Under the pieces are notes generated by a model. That model worked only from the letters and a program-made list of their open reading frames with translations, made no database searches and was not told the DNA's origin. The position numbers and the translations under genes were made by a program. A stretch of DNA of 64,000 nt from an uncultured Gammaproteobacteria bacterium (GTDB taxonomy: Bacteria; Pseudomonadota; Gammaproteobacteria; Eutrophobiales; Eutrophobiaceae): positions 62,001 to 126,000 of the forward strand of contig CALSOP010000001.1 in the NCBI GenBank assembly GCA_943788005.1, in the 5' to 3' direction. Of this stretch, positions 18,909 to 27,604 are shown in pieces (position 1 is the first letter of the stretch; the number at the start of each line of letters is the position of its first letter).

Positions 18909-20201
18909 ATGAGTGACATTATAAAAATAAAAGTCCCTGACATCGGCGACTTTGATGCAGTGGAAGTAATCGAAGTACTGATCCAAGCGGGCGACACCGT
19001 CAAACAAGAACAAGCGCTGATCACGCTAGAAAGCGATAAAGCGAGTATGGAAATCCCTTCTACGCATGCCGGCACAGTAAAAGAAGTATTTGTAAAGGTA
19101 GGCGATAACATCGCGCAAGGCGCGAACATCCTCAGCTTGTCTGTTAGTGCGAATGCAGAAATTAAGCAAGAAGCACCGGCTGAAACTGAAAAAACAACAA
19201 ACACACCTCTCGAAGAAATACCTGAAGTAAAACAACAATCGGCATCTATCTCGGCACCACCCGAACCATCCAATGATAATGGTGCTGCACCACAGTCAAA
19301 AGGTCATATACATGCAAGCCCTTCTGTCCGCAGATTTGCCAGAGAGTTAGGTGTAGACGTTACAAAGATTACTAAAGCTAGCGGACCGAAAAATCGCATT
19401 CTAAAAGAAGATGTAAAACAATTTGTTAAGCAATCATTATCCAAATCCAATGTGCAAAGCGGTTCAGGTATTCCTGCAATCCCCGCAGTAGACTTTACCA
19501 AGTTTGGTGAAATAGAAGAGCGTCCATTAGGACGAATTAAAAAGCTTACTGCCATCAACCTGACACGTTCTTGGTTGAATGTACCGATGGTGACGCATCA
19601 TGATGTGGCAGACATCACAGAAATGGAAGACTTCAGACAATCATTAAAGGCAGAGGCAGAAAAAAGAGGCGTTAAAGTTACCTTCCTGGCATTCATCATG
19701 AAAGCATTAGTCGCTGCCATGAAAGCTTATCCTGAATTTAATGCCTCGTTATCGAGCGACGGTAGCTCACTTATATTGAAGAAGTATTTCCATATTGGTA
19801 TCGCAGTAGATACACCTAATGGCTTAGTAGTACCTGTATTCAAAGATGTCGATGAAAAAAACATCTTCGACCTAGCAGAGGAAATGGCCTCAGTCAGTAG
19901 CAAAGCCAGAGAAGGTAAATTAAGCCCGAAAGAAATGCAGGGCGCATGCATGACCATATCTAGTCTAGGTGGAATCGGCGGCACGGCATTTACACCAATA
20001 GTCAACGCACCGGAAGTCGCCATTTTAGGTGTCACACGTTCTGATATGCAGCCTAAATGGAACGGTAAAGAATTTGAACCACGCTTAATGTTGCCCTTGG
20101 ACCTAACCTACGATCATAGGGTCATTGACGGTGCCGCTGCCGCAAAATTTATGGCAACATTATCGGGCTTCCTACACGATATTCGTCACATATTACTTTA
20201 G
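18909..20201 (+). CDS. aceF: Pyruvate dehydrogenase E2, dihydrolipoyl acetyltransferase
   Basis: 430 aa. One lipoyl domain (residues 1-75) with the lipoylated lysine K44 in ESDKASMEIP, an Ala/Pro/Glu-rich linker, a peripheral-subunit-binding domain beginning HASPSVRRFARELG (about 137-175), and a catalytic core ending with the acetyltransferase motif YDHRVIDGAAAAKF. Enterobacterial AceF has three lipoyl domains, so this is the single-domain form. Transfers the acetyl group to CoA. Confidence 0.96.
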   Translation: MSDIIKIKVPDIGDFDAVEVIEVLIQAGDTVKQEQALITLESDKASMEIPSTHAGTVKEVFVKVGDNIAQGANILSLSVSANAEIKQEAPAETEKTTNTPLEEIPEVKQQSASISAPPEPSNDNGAAPQSKGHIHASPSVRRFARELGVDVTKITKASGPKNRILKEDVKQFVKQSLSKSNVQSGSGIPAIPAVDFTKFGEIEERPLGRIKKLTAINLTRSWLNVPMVTHHDVADITEMEDFRQSLKAEAEKRGVKVTFLAFIMKALVAAMKAYPEFNASLSSDGSSLILKKYFHIGIAVDTPNGLVVPVFKDVDEKNIFDLAEEMASVSSKAREGKLSPKEMQGACMTISSLGGIGGTAFTPIVNAPEVAILGVTRSDMQPKWNGKEFEPRLMLPLDLTYDHRVIDGAAAAKFMATLSGFLHDIRHILL

Positions 20202-20224
20202 TAAAATATCTGGATTATTAAACA

Positions 20225-21970
20225 TTGACTAAAGAAATTAAGTTACCTGACATTGGCGATTTTGACGCGGTCGAAATAATTGAAATTTTGGTTTCACCTG
20301 GCGACATTGTTGAAAAAGAACAGTCATTATTAACATTGGAAAGTGATAAAGCGTCAATGGAAATCCCGGCGGAAAAAGCCGGTATTATCAAAGAAGTATC
20401 GGTAAGTGTTGGTCAAAAAGTATCTCAAGGCGAGGTTATTTTTAAAATTGAACCTGCGGGCTCTTCAGCATCCATTGAAGACAAGCCAAAACCAAAGCAA
20501 GAAAAACCATCAATATCTAAAGCCGAATCAAATAATTTAGCAAAACCTGCCCTTGATAAAGGCGACACACATGCTGAGGTGCTCGTCCTTGGAGCTGGTC
20601 CGGGTGGATATACCGCTGCATTTCGCGCATCTGATTTAGGAAAGAAAACAATTCTAATAGAACGCTATTCTGCATTAGGTGGCGTCTGTTTAAATGTAGG
20701 TTGCATCCCTTCTAAGGCTTTACTTCATGTCGGCAAAGTCATTTCAGAAATTGAGGAATTGAAAGAACACGGTATCGATCTTGGATCAGGCAAACCAGAT
20801 TCAAAACCTGTACGCAACTGGACAGAATCCATCATTAATAAACTCACTTCCGGTTTAGGTGCTATGGCGAAACAACGCAGAGTAGAAGTGATGCAAGGCT
20901 ATGGTAAATTCATTTCTCCGAATGCGATAGAGATAGAAAATGATGGTGAAACAAAAACGATTACTTTTGATTCAGCCATCATTGCTGCCGGTTCACAAGC
21001 AAGCAAGATACCAATTCTACCCGATGATCCACGCATCATGGATTCTACCGATGCCTTGTTATTAACAAAGGTACCCAAACGCATGCTTGTTATTGGTGGC
21101 GGCATAATAGGATTAGAAATGGCCACTGTTTATGCCTCACTCGGTTGTAAAATTACAATCGTAGAAATGCTCGATTCACTGATTGCCGGTTGTGATAAAG
21201 ATATTGTCCGGCCATTACAAAAAAGAATTAAGAACCTCTACGAAAATATTTATTTAAAAACGGCCGTGACTTCTGTCACTGCAAAAAAGACCTTTTTGGA
21301 AGTTTCCCTTAATGGTAAAGATGCACCTGCGATAGATAAGTTTGATGCCATATTAGTTGCCGTCGGTCGCCAACCGAATGGTAAGAAGATAGGAGCAGAA
21401 AATGCGGGGGTTAATGTCGATGAACGCGGTTTTATAGCGGTTGATGATCAACAACGCACTAATGTAAATAATATATTTGCCATTGGTGATATCGTCGGAC
21501 AACCCATGTTGGCACATAAAGCCACACACGAAGGCAAAATTGCAGCGGAAACAATCGCCGGACATAAGGTCGGCTTCGATAATCGCATTATTCCATCAGT
21601 TGCCTATACCGATCCTGAAATTGCCTGGGTCGGCTTATCTGAAACTGAAGCAAAAGAAAAAAATATCGAATATGGTAAAGGCGTATTTCCATGGGCCGCC
21701 AGCGGTCGTTCTTTGGCTCTAGGTCGAGATGAAGGCATGACTAAATTATTATTCGATAAAGAATCAAAACGTATTTTAGGTGCTGCTATTGTTGGTCCGA
21801 ATGCGGGTGAGTTGATTGCGGAGTGTGCATTGGCCATTGAAATGGGCGCTGATGCCGAAGATATCGGTTTAACAATACATCCCCACCCTACTCTTTCAGA
21901 AACCATAGCTATGGCTGCAGAAGTATTTGAAGGGACTATTACTGATCTATATATTCCAAAGAAAAAGTAA
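20225..21970 (+). CDS. lpdA: Dihydrolipoamide dehydrogenase (E3) with N-terminal lipoyl domain
   Basis: 581 aa. N-terminal lipoyl domain (residues 1-76, K42 in ESDKASMEIP) fused through a linker to an FAD/NAD disulfide oxidoreductase: FAD site VLGAGPGGYTAAFRASDLG, redox disulfide GGVCLNVGCIPSKAL, NAD site VIGGGIIGLEMATVYASLG, and C-terminal catalytic HPHPTLSE. The start is TTG: an in-frame TAA lies two codons upstream and no other start precedes the lipoyl domain. Reoxidises the lipoyl groups of AceF. The extra lipoyl domain occurs in E3 of several bacteria, including Neisseria. Confidence 0.95.
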   Translation: MTKEIKLPDIGDFDAVEIIEILVSPGDIVEKEQSLLTLESDKASMEIPAEKAGIIKEVSVSVGQKVSQGEVIFKIEPAGSSASIEDKPKPKQEKPSISKAESNNLAKPALDKGDTHAEVLVLGAGPGGYTAAFRASDLGKKTILIERYSALGGVCLNVGCIPSKALLHVGKVISEIEELKEHGIDLGSGKPDSKPVRNWTESIINKLTSGLGAMAKQRRVEVMQGYGKFISPNAIEIENDGETKTITFDSAIIAAGSQASKIPILPDDPRIMDSTDALLLTKVPKRMLVIGGGIIGLEMATVYASLGCKITIVEMLDSLIAGCDKDIVRPLQKRIKNLYENIYLKTAVTSVTAKKTFLEVSLNGKDAPAIDKFDAILVAVGRQPNGKKIGAENAGVNVDERGFIAVDDQQRTNVNNIFAIGDIVGQPMLAHKATHEGKIAAETIAGHKVGFDNRIIPSVAYTDPEIAWVGLSETEAKEKNIEYGKGVFPWAASGRSLALGRDEGMTKLLFDKESKRILGAAIVGPNAGELIAECALAIEMGADAEDIGLTIHPHPTLSETIAMAAEVFEGTITDLYIPKKK

Positions 21971-22107
21971 ATATTAAAACTAGTAAGTTCAGCTAAGACT
22001 CAAAGCAGTCATCAACACTGATTGTTATTTTTGCCTGCTTCCAAGAGAAAGCGGATTATTGAATATTGGTGATAATATCATGTCCATTACAGAGTACCTG
22101 TCTCAGC

Positions 22108-23253
22108 CTAATTAATAAGAGCATGTGGATATTTCACTTCTCGATTTTGAAAAGTCAAAATAGAGCTATTCTGAATAACACCACCATCAATATTTATAGC
22201 TTTATGGATGGTCTCATCTTGCTGCCAAGCATCACGACCAGCCATCACCGTAGATAAATAAACAATAAGAGCAGCAGAGATTGAGCGCGTTGCACTTTCC
22301 CAGAAATAACTTGGCGTATGATCTACTCCATAGTAATCCAAAGTTTCATATTTAAACATCGGTTGTTTAAATGTGGTTGGTTTAGCAAAAAAGAATCCCA
22401 TACCCTCGTCGCAACTCACATCTATAATAAGGCTGTTGGGCTTAAGAAATGAACTTTCAACTTCCGTCACAAACTCAATAGGGTTATCCGTTTCTTGAAA
22501 CGTTCCGTTGACAATAATATCTGATTCGCTAATCAGATCAGTTAACGGCCGCATAGTTCCATCGTGTTCCACAACCACCATACGTGCTTCTCCCTCACCG
22601 CCTTCCCTAATCTTAACGTAGTGACAATCGAGTACCTCTTCACGCACCTCGTGATCAGGACGCTGAATACAGATAGTAATATTTCTAAACCCATGTGCCT
22701 TGAGAGCATATATCGCGCCACGACTGACTGCACCAAAACTGAAAATTATTACTTTACGCTGATTGCCATAGTGCCCATCTATACCTTTAAGTTGCAAGGC
22801 ATGTATAACTGCGCAATAGCCTGCCATTTCGTTGTTCTTATAAAAAGTATGCCTGCCCATATGACCATCAGGCCCCCATATAAACATATCCTCAAAGGCA
22901 ATGAGCGTTAGTTTACGGTCGAGTGCCGCTTGGGTAATATCGCGTTGCTGTACACAATGCACATAACCCCAAAGTGTTCCACCTTCACAAAGTTCTTCTA
23001 AATCTGCTAAGACTGGCTTGGCAATTATAACCGTACCAATGTCGGCTAATAGCTCATGACGACTTGCAATGCCGCCCGTTTGAGCAGCAATTACCGAATC
23101 AGTGACACCAAATGGTTTCCCATAACCTTCCTCAAATATTAATTGGCGGCAAATATCTTCTGGAATACGTGATAAATGCTTTGGATGGATTGGCACCCTT
23201 TTCTCATCTTCTTTTTTTGAAGTCCCAATAACTCCTACTGTTAATTTACTCAT
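22108..23253 (-). CDS. Alanine dehydrogenase/PNT-family NAD(P)-dependent dehydrogenase (possibly N5-(carboxyethyl)ornithine synthase-like)
   Basis: 381 aa. The N-terminal part, GVIGTSKKEDEKRVPIHPKH, is typical of the alanine dehydrogenase/transhydrogenase N-terminal domain (also found in saccharopine dehydrogenases). A central Rossmann-like segment, VIIFSFGAVSRGAIYALKAHG, would bind NAD(P), and FEDMFIWGPDGHMGRHTF is unlike standard alanine dehydrogenase. The sequence resembles proteins annotated as N5-(carboxyethyl)ornithine synthase, but substrate cannot be decided here. GGAG precedes the ATG. It converges with lpdA and stands alone. Confidence 0.65.
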   Translation of the reverse strand: MSKLTVGVIGTSKKEDEKRVPIHPKHLSRIPEDICRQLIFEEGYGKPFGVTDSVIAAQTGGIASRHELLADIGTVIIAKPVLADLEELCEGGTLWGYVHCVQQRDITQAALDRKLTLIAFEDMFIWGPDGHMGRHTFYKNNEMAGYCAVIHALQLKGIDGHYGNQRKVIIFSFGAVSRGAIYALKAHGFRNITICIQRPDHEVREEVLDCHYVKIREGGEGEARMVVVEHDGTMRPLTDLISESDIIVNGTFQETDNPIEFVTEVESSFLKPNSLIIDVSCDEGMGFFFAKPTTFKQPMFKYETLDYYGVDHTPSYFWESATRSISAALIVYLSTVMAGRDAWQQDETIHKAINIDGGVIQNSSILTFQNREVKYPHALIN

Positions 23254-23593
23254 GCCGTCTCCTCTTTATTAAAAAATAAATACGTATGACTTCATGAACG
23301 AATTATAAACTCCGTCAGTAGGCCGACTTTCTATGTTTTTTTCTATTACACGCCTCCCAGAGATAGAATAGTTTATATATGAAATATAAAAAAAATGGCG
23401 TGCCATTTAACAGGTTTACAGAGCACCTCAATTCTAATGCTGCCCCATTGTTTCTTAGATTGAATATAAATATATTTTATATCTATATCAGTTAACGACT
23501 CGAAGAGGGTATTGTATTTAAATAATTACTATGTCTATTCCAAAGGTATATGTCTTATTAAAAGATTTTTATTATTGATTTTGACTTATCTTT
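23254..23593. other. Intergenic region without recognised features
   Basis: 340 very AT-rich bases between two leftward genes. It should hold the promoter of the dehydrogenase gene, but no convincing promoter, terminator or small ORF was identified. Confidence 0.5.
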
Positions 23594-24052
23594 TTATAGA
23601 TTTTTTTTGATTATTTTAAGTTGTTCTTTTAATACTTCGCTGTCATTCATTTCGTTTTGAGCCAGAGTGTCATCATCATTCAGTTGTTTCAATTTGCTTA
23701 ACTTGTTATCAAATTCTGACAGCTGTAGCTTTATATCTTTATAAAGCACATGATCTACACCATCAATCTCCTCAAGCGCATTAGTTGCTTCACGAAGAAG
23801 AGCAGGAAGAGTTTCCACAACCGTTTTTTCTAATGGGGCTTCTTGTAATTTTTCTTTTAGACTTTCTCGTTCTTTAAGCCACAATTCTAACTGTTTAATT
23901 TCTTCTGATGAAAGCTTCGATGCAACGTGTGGAGGAACAGTTTCAACAAGCTCATCAAATGAGGCTATCTCAACTGGCTTGGCTAATTCGTTTCCTTGAA
24001 TGTGTATTTCTTTTAAACATTTAATTTTTCCTGTTTCATTTATAAAGTCCAT
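23594..24052 (-). CDS. Hypothetical acidic coiled-coil protein
   Basis: 152 aa, not recognised. About a third of the residues are E, D or K; several amphipathic helices (EEIKQLELWLKERESLKEKL; KDIKLQLSEFDNKLSKLKQL) suggest a coiled coil. No signal peptide or membrane helix. GGAG stands eight bases before the ATG. It lies 43 bases after the chalcone-isomerase-like gene and is probably co-transcribed with it. Confidence 0.6.
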   Translation of the reverse strand: MDFINETGKIKCLKEIHIQGNELAKPVEIASFDELVETVPPHVASKLSSEEIKQLELWLKERESLKEKLQEAPLEKTVVETLPALLREATNALEEIDGVDHVLYKDIKLQLSEFDNKLSKLKQLNDDDTLAQNEMNDSEVLKEQLKIIKKNL

Positions 24053-24095
24053 AAGATCTCCAGCAAACTCTCTATTTTATTAATAAAAATATAAT

Positions 24096-24653
24096 TTAAG
24101 ATTTCAGAATGGAATCTTTCAAATCATCTGAAACTGGATTTGCGCCAATAAAACTTTTTACTACAGCTGCAATCAGATAGTTTTCTTTAATGACTAATAA
24201 TTTTTTCTTTTTCATAAAGATATCAGTGCCTTTTCCTGGAATATAATTAATTGCAAGAACATCACCATTGTTTAATTTTGAATAACTGTCGGTAAATAGT
24301 TCGAATTGCTTTTGATTGAGAATTTCGCAAAACAAATTCATCCAATACGGAGGAGGCGTATCTGGCAAAATGTCTGTCAGGATTTTTATGCGTATAGCCA
24401 CATGATGTGAAATATCAGCACGTTGAATTTCTTCTATAGATTTTGCATCACTGTACAAACTAACATGATATATATCGACAAAATATTCATTACGTATACC
24501 GCCTCCTAACAACTGCAGGATTTCATCCTCCAAATCTAAATCGTCTGGAATATTAGAATCATATCCAAGCGTTTGAAGACTAAAAGTCTGCAACAGAATC
24601 AATGCTACAGACATAATAATAGTTTTCGACGATAAAGTGATTTTATATTCCAT
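24096..24653 (-). CDS. Chalcone isomerase-like periplasmic protein
   Basis: About 185 aa. Signal peptide or anchor (IIMSVALILLQTFSLQTLGY), then features of the bacterial chalcone-isomerase-like family: LLGGGIRNEYFVDIYHVSLY, a tryptophan segment YWMNLFCEILN, GDVLAINYIPGKGTDIFM, and a C-terminal SFIGANPVSDDLKDSIL (IWLGxxPxxxxLK-type ending). Start chosen at 24653 because AGAGGA lies seven bases upstream; the longer frame (to 24713) would run through the operator. Bacterial members are generally not flavonoid enzymes, and the role is unknown. Divergent from a MarR-like gene. Confidence 0.7.
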   Translation of the reverse strand: MEYKITLSSKTIIMSVALILLQTFSLQTLGYDSNIPDDLDLEDEILQLLGGGIRNEYFVDIYHVSLYSDAKSIEEIQRADISHHVAIRIKILTDILPDTPPPYWMNLFCEILNQKQFELFTDSYSKLNNGDVLAINYIPGKGTDIFMKKKKLLVIKENYLIAAVVKSFIGANPVSDDLKDSILKS

Positions 24654-24690
24654 GGTTCCTCTTTTATAGAAAACAATATATGATATTATA

Positions 24691-24722
24691 TCGCAAATGT
24701 TGCGATATCGCAAATGTTGCTA
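24691..24722. promoter_or_regulatory. Tandem palindromic operators between the divergent MarR-like and CHI-like genes
   Basis: Two copies of TCGCAA-ATG-TTGCGA: 24691-24705 is a perfect palindrome, and 24708-24722 has one mismatch (TTGCTA). They are 17 bases apart, start to start. The second ends 16 bases before the MarR-like ATG. The position suggests autoregulation and control of both directions by the MarR-like protein. Confidence 0.65.
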
Positions 24723-24738
24723 AAAAGGTACTATATTC

Positions 24739-25101
24739 ATGGCTTTATCAAAATATCAAAAGAATAATTTAGTTAAATTAAATCAATTATTACGGTTTGT
24801 CAGAACAAGCCTTGGCTCAGATATAACAGTACAGCGCCTATTAATACTGGTTAATGTGTATCTAAATGAGGGAATGAGTCAAAATGAATTACTCAGTAAT
24901 CTGGATTCAACCTCAGTAACTGCACTTTCCCGCAATCTAGCAGATTTAAGTAGTGTTACATCGCAGAAAAAATCGGGGCCAGGATTAATAGAGCTCAAAG
25001 TTGATATGATGAACTTGCGTAAAAAAAGAATCTATTTGACAGAAAAAGGAAGAAATTTTCTTACTGAATTGCTTGTTCAGGAAACATTTAAGAATGTTTA
25101 A
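24739..25101 (+). CDS. MarR-like winged-helix regulator
   Basis: 120 aa. Winged-helix layout: helical N-terminus, RLLILVNVYLNEGMSQNELL (helix-turn-helix start), SVTALSRNLADLSS (recognition helix), then a wing region and the typical ending RKKRIYLTEKGRNFLTELL. No cysteine or metal site. The divergent promoter region holds two strong palindromes. The inducer is unknown. Confidence 0.75.
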   Translation: MALSKYQKNNLVKLNQLLRFVRTSLGSDITVQRLLILVNVYLNEGMSQNELLSNLDSTSVTALSRNLADLSSVTSQKKSGPGLIELKVDMMNLRKKRIYLTEKGRNFLTELLVQETFKNV

Positions 25102-25145
25102 GGATCGCTAATGGCCAAAAAACTACTATTCGTTAAATAACTATT

Positions 25146-25916
25146 ATGTTGCTTAATTATCATGAATTCGGAAAAGGGCGTCCTATTATTATCCTTCACG
25201 GTTTATTCGGCTCTGCTCGGAATTGGCAAGGCATTGCCAGATCACTAGCAGATAACCATCGTGTAATCACACCTGATTTACGTAATCATGGCCAATCGTT
25301 TCACGAGGATAGTATGTCCTATATCGATATGGCGGATGACGTTATTGCCTTATGCGATCATTTAGATCTAAATGATTGCTTGTTAATGGGTCATAGCATG
25401 GGCGGCAAGGTCGCGATGACTATTGCATTGACTCATCCTGAGCAATTTTCTGCTTTAATCATTGCTGATATTGCTCCTTTCGATTATGAACACAGTTTTC
25501 ACGATTTGGTTGAAGCGATGCTTAATATGGATTTAAAGAATCTAAAACATCGCACAGAAGCTGAAGCAGAATTAGCAAAAGTGACAAATGACATCAATAC
25601 CATACAATTTATTTTACAAAATCTTATTCGAGTGGGAGGACGATTTTGTTGGCGAGTCAATCTGGACACTATTTATGCCAATCTAACCTCATTAAGCCAG
25701 TTCCCGAAAAACTTAAACTCTCGATCTTGCCACATGCCCAGTTTATTTCTTGGCGGCTCTGAATCTTCCTATATAAGAAGTATCCATAATGCGTCTATAT
25801 ACAAGCATTTCCCGGCTGCTGAAATAACCATGATCGAAGGTTCCGGGCATTGGTTACACGCTGAAAAACCAAAAGAATTTCTGAGCGAGGTAAAAAACTT
25901 TATCAATTTTGTATGA
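25146..25916 (+). CDS. Alpha/beta-hydrolase, YbfF-like esterase
   Basis: 256 aa. Seen: oxyanion-hole motif HGLFGSARNWQGIA (HGxxG) at residues 18-31, PDLRNHGQS, the nucleophile elbow LLMGHSMGGKVAM, and the C-terminal catalytic histidine in EGSGHWLHAEKP. These fit the E. coli YbfF esterase group, which cleaves short-chain acyl and acyl-CoA thioesters in vitro. It begins 44 bases after the MarR-like gene on the same strand and may be in one transcript with it. Confidence 0.85.
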   Translation: MLLNYHEFGKGRPIIILHGLFGSARNWQGIARSLADNHRVITPDLRNHGQSFHEDSMSYIDMADDVIALCDHLDLNDCLLMGHSMGGKVAMTIALTHPEQFSALIIADIAPFDYEHSFHDLVEAMLNMDLKNLKHRTEAEAELAKVTNDINTIQFILQNLIRVGGRFCWRVNLDTIYANLTSLSQFPKNLNSRSCHMPSLFLGGSESSYIRSIHNASIYKHFPAAEITMIEGSGHWLHAEKPKEFLSEVKNFINFV

Positions 25917-26211
25917 TAGTCCGTTCGATAATAAGTGTATCAGTTGCAAATGCCCCTTATCCGGCCCTTTTGATCCGCAATTTCGCTAAATAGATTAAAT
26001 ATTCGCCCCAATCAGCATAAAAACAAACTCGAAAAGGAACATTTTACGGCGAAGATCCTGTCAGCCACCCTTACGAATCAGCCTAACGGTTGTTCAAATC
26101 TGCTCCAGACAGATTCGTCACTTCGATTCACTTATTGCCGAATAGACTCTGCTATTGATACTTCTGTCTTAATAGCTAGAATGAGCGCCTTTCCAATACT
26201 GGATAAAGACA

Positions 26212-27426
26212 ATGAGCACTAAAAATATTAATAAAGTCATTTTGGCGTATTCTGGCGGTCTCGACACATCCGTGATACTTACCTGGCTGAAGGATACCTA
26301 CGATTGTGAAGTAGTGACCTTTACTGCCGATATTGGACAGGGAGAAGAGGTTGAACCAGCACGCGCTAAGGCAAAACAAATGGGCGTCAAAGAAATCTTC
26401 ATCGAGGATTTAAAAGAGGAATTTGTCCGTGACTATGTCTTTCCCATGTTTAGAGCAAACACTATATATGAGGGAGAGTACTTATTAGGTACCTCTATTG
26501 CTCGGCCACTAATTGCAAAACGTCTGGTTGAAATCGCAAATGAAACCGGGGCTGATGCAATTTCCCATGGCGCAACGGGCAAAGGTAATGATCAGGTCCG
26601 GTTTGAATTAGGTGCCTATGCATTAAAGCCAGATGTGCATGTTATTGCACCATGGCGTGAGTGGGATTTGACTTCACGAGAAAAATTATTGGCCTATGCC
26701 GAACAAAAAGGCATCCCCATTGAAGACAAACGGAAAGGCGCTTCACCTTATTCAATGGATGCTAATTTGTTACATATATCTTATGAAGGTGGAGAACTTG
26801 AAGATCCTTGGTGTGAACCAGAAGAATCAATGTGGAAATGGACCGTCTCCCCTGAAAAAGCACCCGATACAGCAGAATCGATTGAACTGGAATTCAAGCA
26901 CGGTGACCCGACTGCATTAAATGGTAAAACATTATCACCCGCAAAACTGCTTGCCAGCTTGAATGAGCTCGGTGGAAAACATGGTATAGGGCGTGATGAT
27001 ATTGTAGAAAATCGTTATGTAGGAATGAAGTCACGTGGTTGTTATGAAACGCCCGGAGGCACAATTCTACTTAAAGCGCATCGAGCAATGGAATCATTAA
27101 CACTGGATCGTGAGGTAACTCACCTTAAAGATGAATTAATGCCTCGCTATGCAAAACTAATTTATAACGGTTATTGGTGGAGTCCTGAAAGAACGGCACT
27201 ACAAACCCTGATTGATGAAACACAAAAAACGGTTAACGGTACTGTCCGTTTAAAGCTTTTTAAAGGCAGTGTGTCTGTCACAGGTAGAAAGTCTGAGTCA
27301 GACAGTCTGTTTGACGAATCAATTGCGACTTTTGAAGATGATGCCGGTGCATATAATCAGAAAGATGCTGAAGGTTTTATCAAATTAAATGCCCTGCGCT
27401 TAAAGATACAGGCCAGAAAAAAATAA
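26212..27426 (+). CDS. argG: Argininosuccinate synthase
   Basis: 404 aa. ATP-pyrophosphatase motif [13 protein letters not shown] (residues 11-23), then [35 protein letters not shown], and the C-terminal [15 protein letters not shown] region. Joins citrulline and aspartate in arginine synthesis. Length is typical of the short bacterial class. Monocistronic with a clear terminator; argH is not adjacent. Confidence 0.97.
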   Translation: MSTKNINKVILAYSGGLDTSVILTWLKDTYDCEVVTFTADIGQGEEVEPARAKAKQMGVKEIFIEDLKEEFVRDYVFPMFRANTIYEGEYLLGTSIARPLIAKRLVEIANETGADAISHGATGKGNDQVRFELGAYALKPDVHVIAPWREWDLTSREKLLAYAEQKGIPIEDKRKGASPYSMDANLLHISYEGGELEDPWCEPEESMWKWTVSPEKAPDTAESIELEFKHGDPTALNGKTLSPAKLLASLNELGGKHGIGRDDIVENRYVGMKSRGCYETPGGTILLKAHRAMESLTLDREVTHLKDELMPRYAKLIYNGYWWSPERTALQTLIDETQKTVNGTVRLKLFKGSVSVTGRKSESDSLFDESIATFEDDAGAYNQKDAEGFIKLNALRLKIQARKK

Positions 27427-27456
27427 CAAAAGGCGCTGAAAAGCGCCTATTTTGTT
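27425..27456 (+). terminator. Rho-independent terminator after argG
   Basis: Stem aacaaaaggcgct / agcgcctattttgtt around a GAAA-type loop, overlapping the argG stop codon. The A/T arms allow bidirectional function. Confidence 0.88.
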
Positions 27457-27604
27457 GCCTGCTTGATACATTTCTGTGCTTTTGTGAATCAAATCACATG
27501 TTTAGCAAGCTTATCTACAGCTCTGTGACCAGTATCACAACCATCTCGTCATAATTCACTATATTCTATAGTCATATAAGAAAGCGTATATACACGCCAT
27601 TGCA

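Noticed and set aside
23594..24653. Toxin-antitoxin pair (hypothetical protein plus CHI-like gene)
   Set aside because: The CHI-like protein has a signal sequence and matches a non-toxin family; the gap and sizes give no support.
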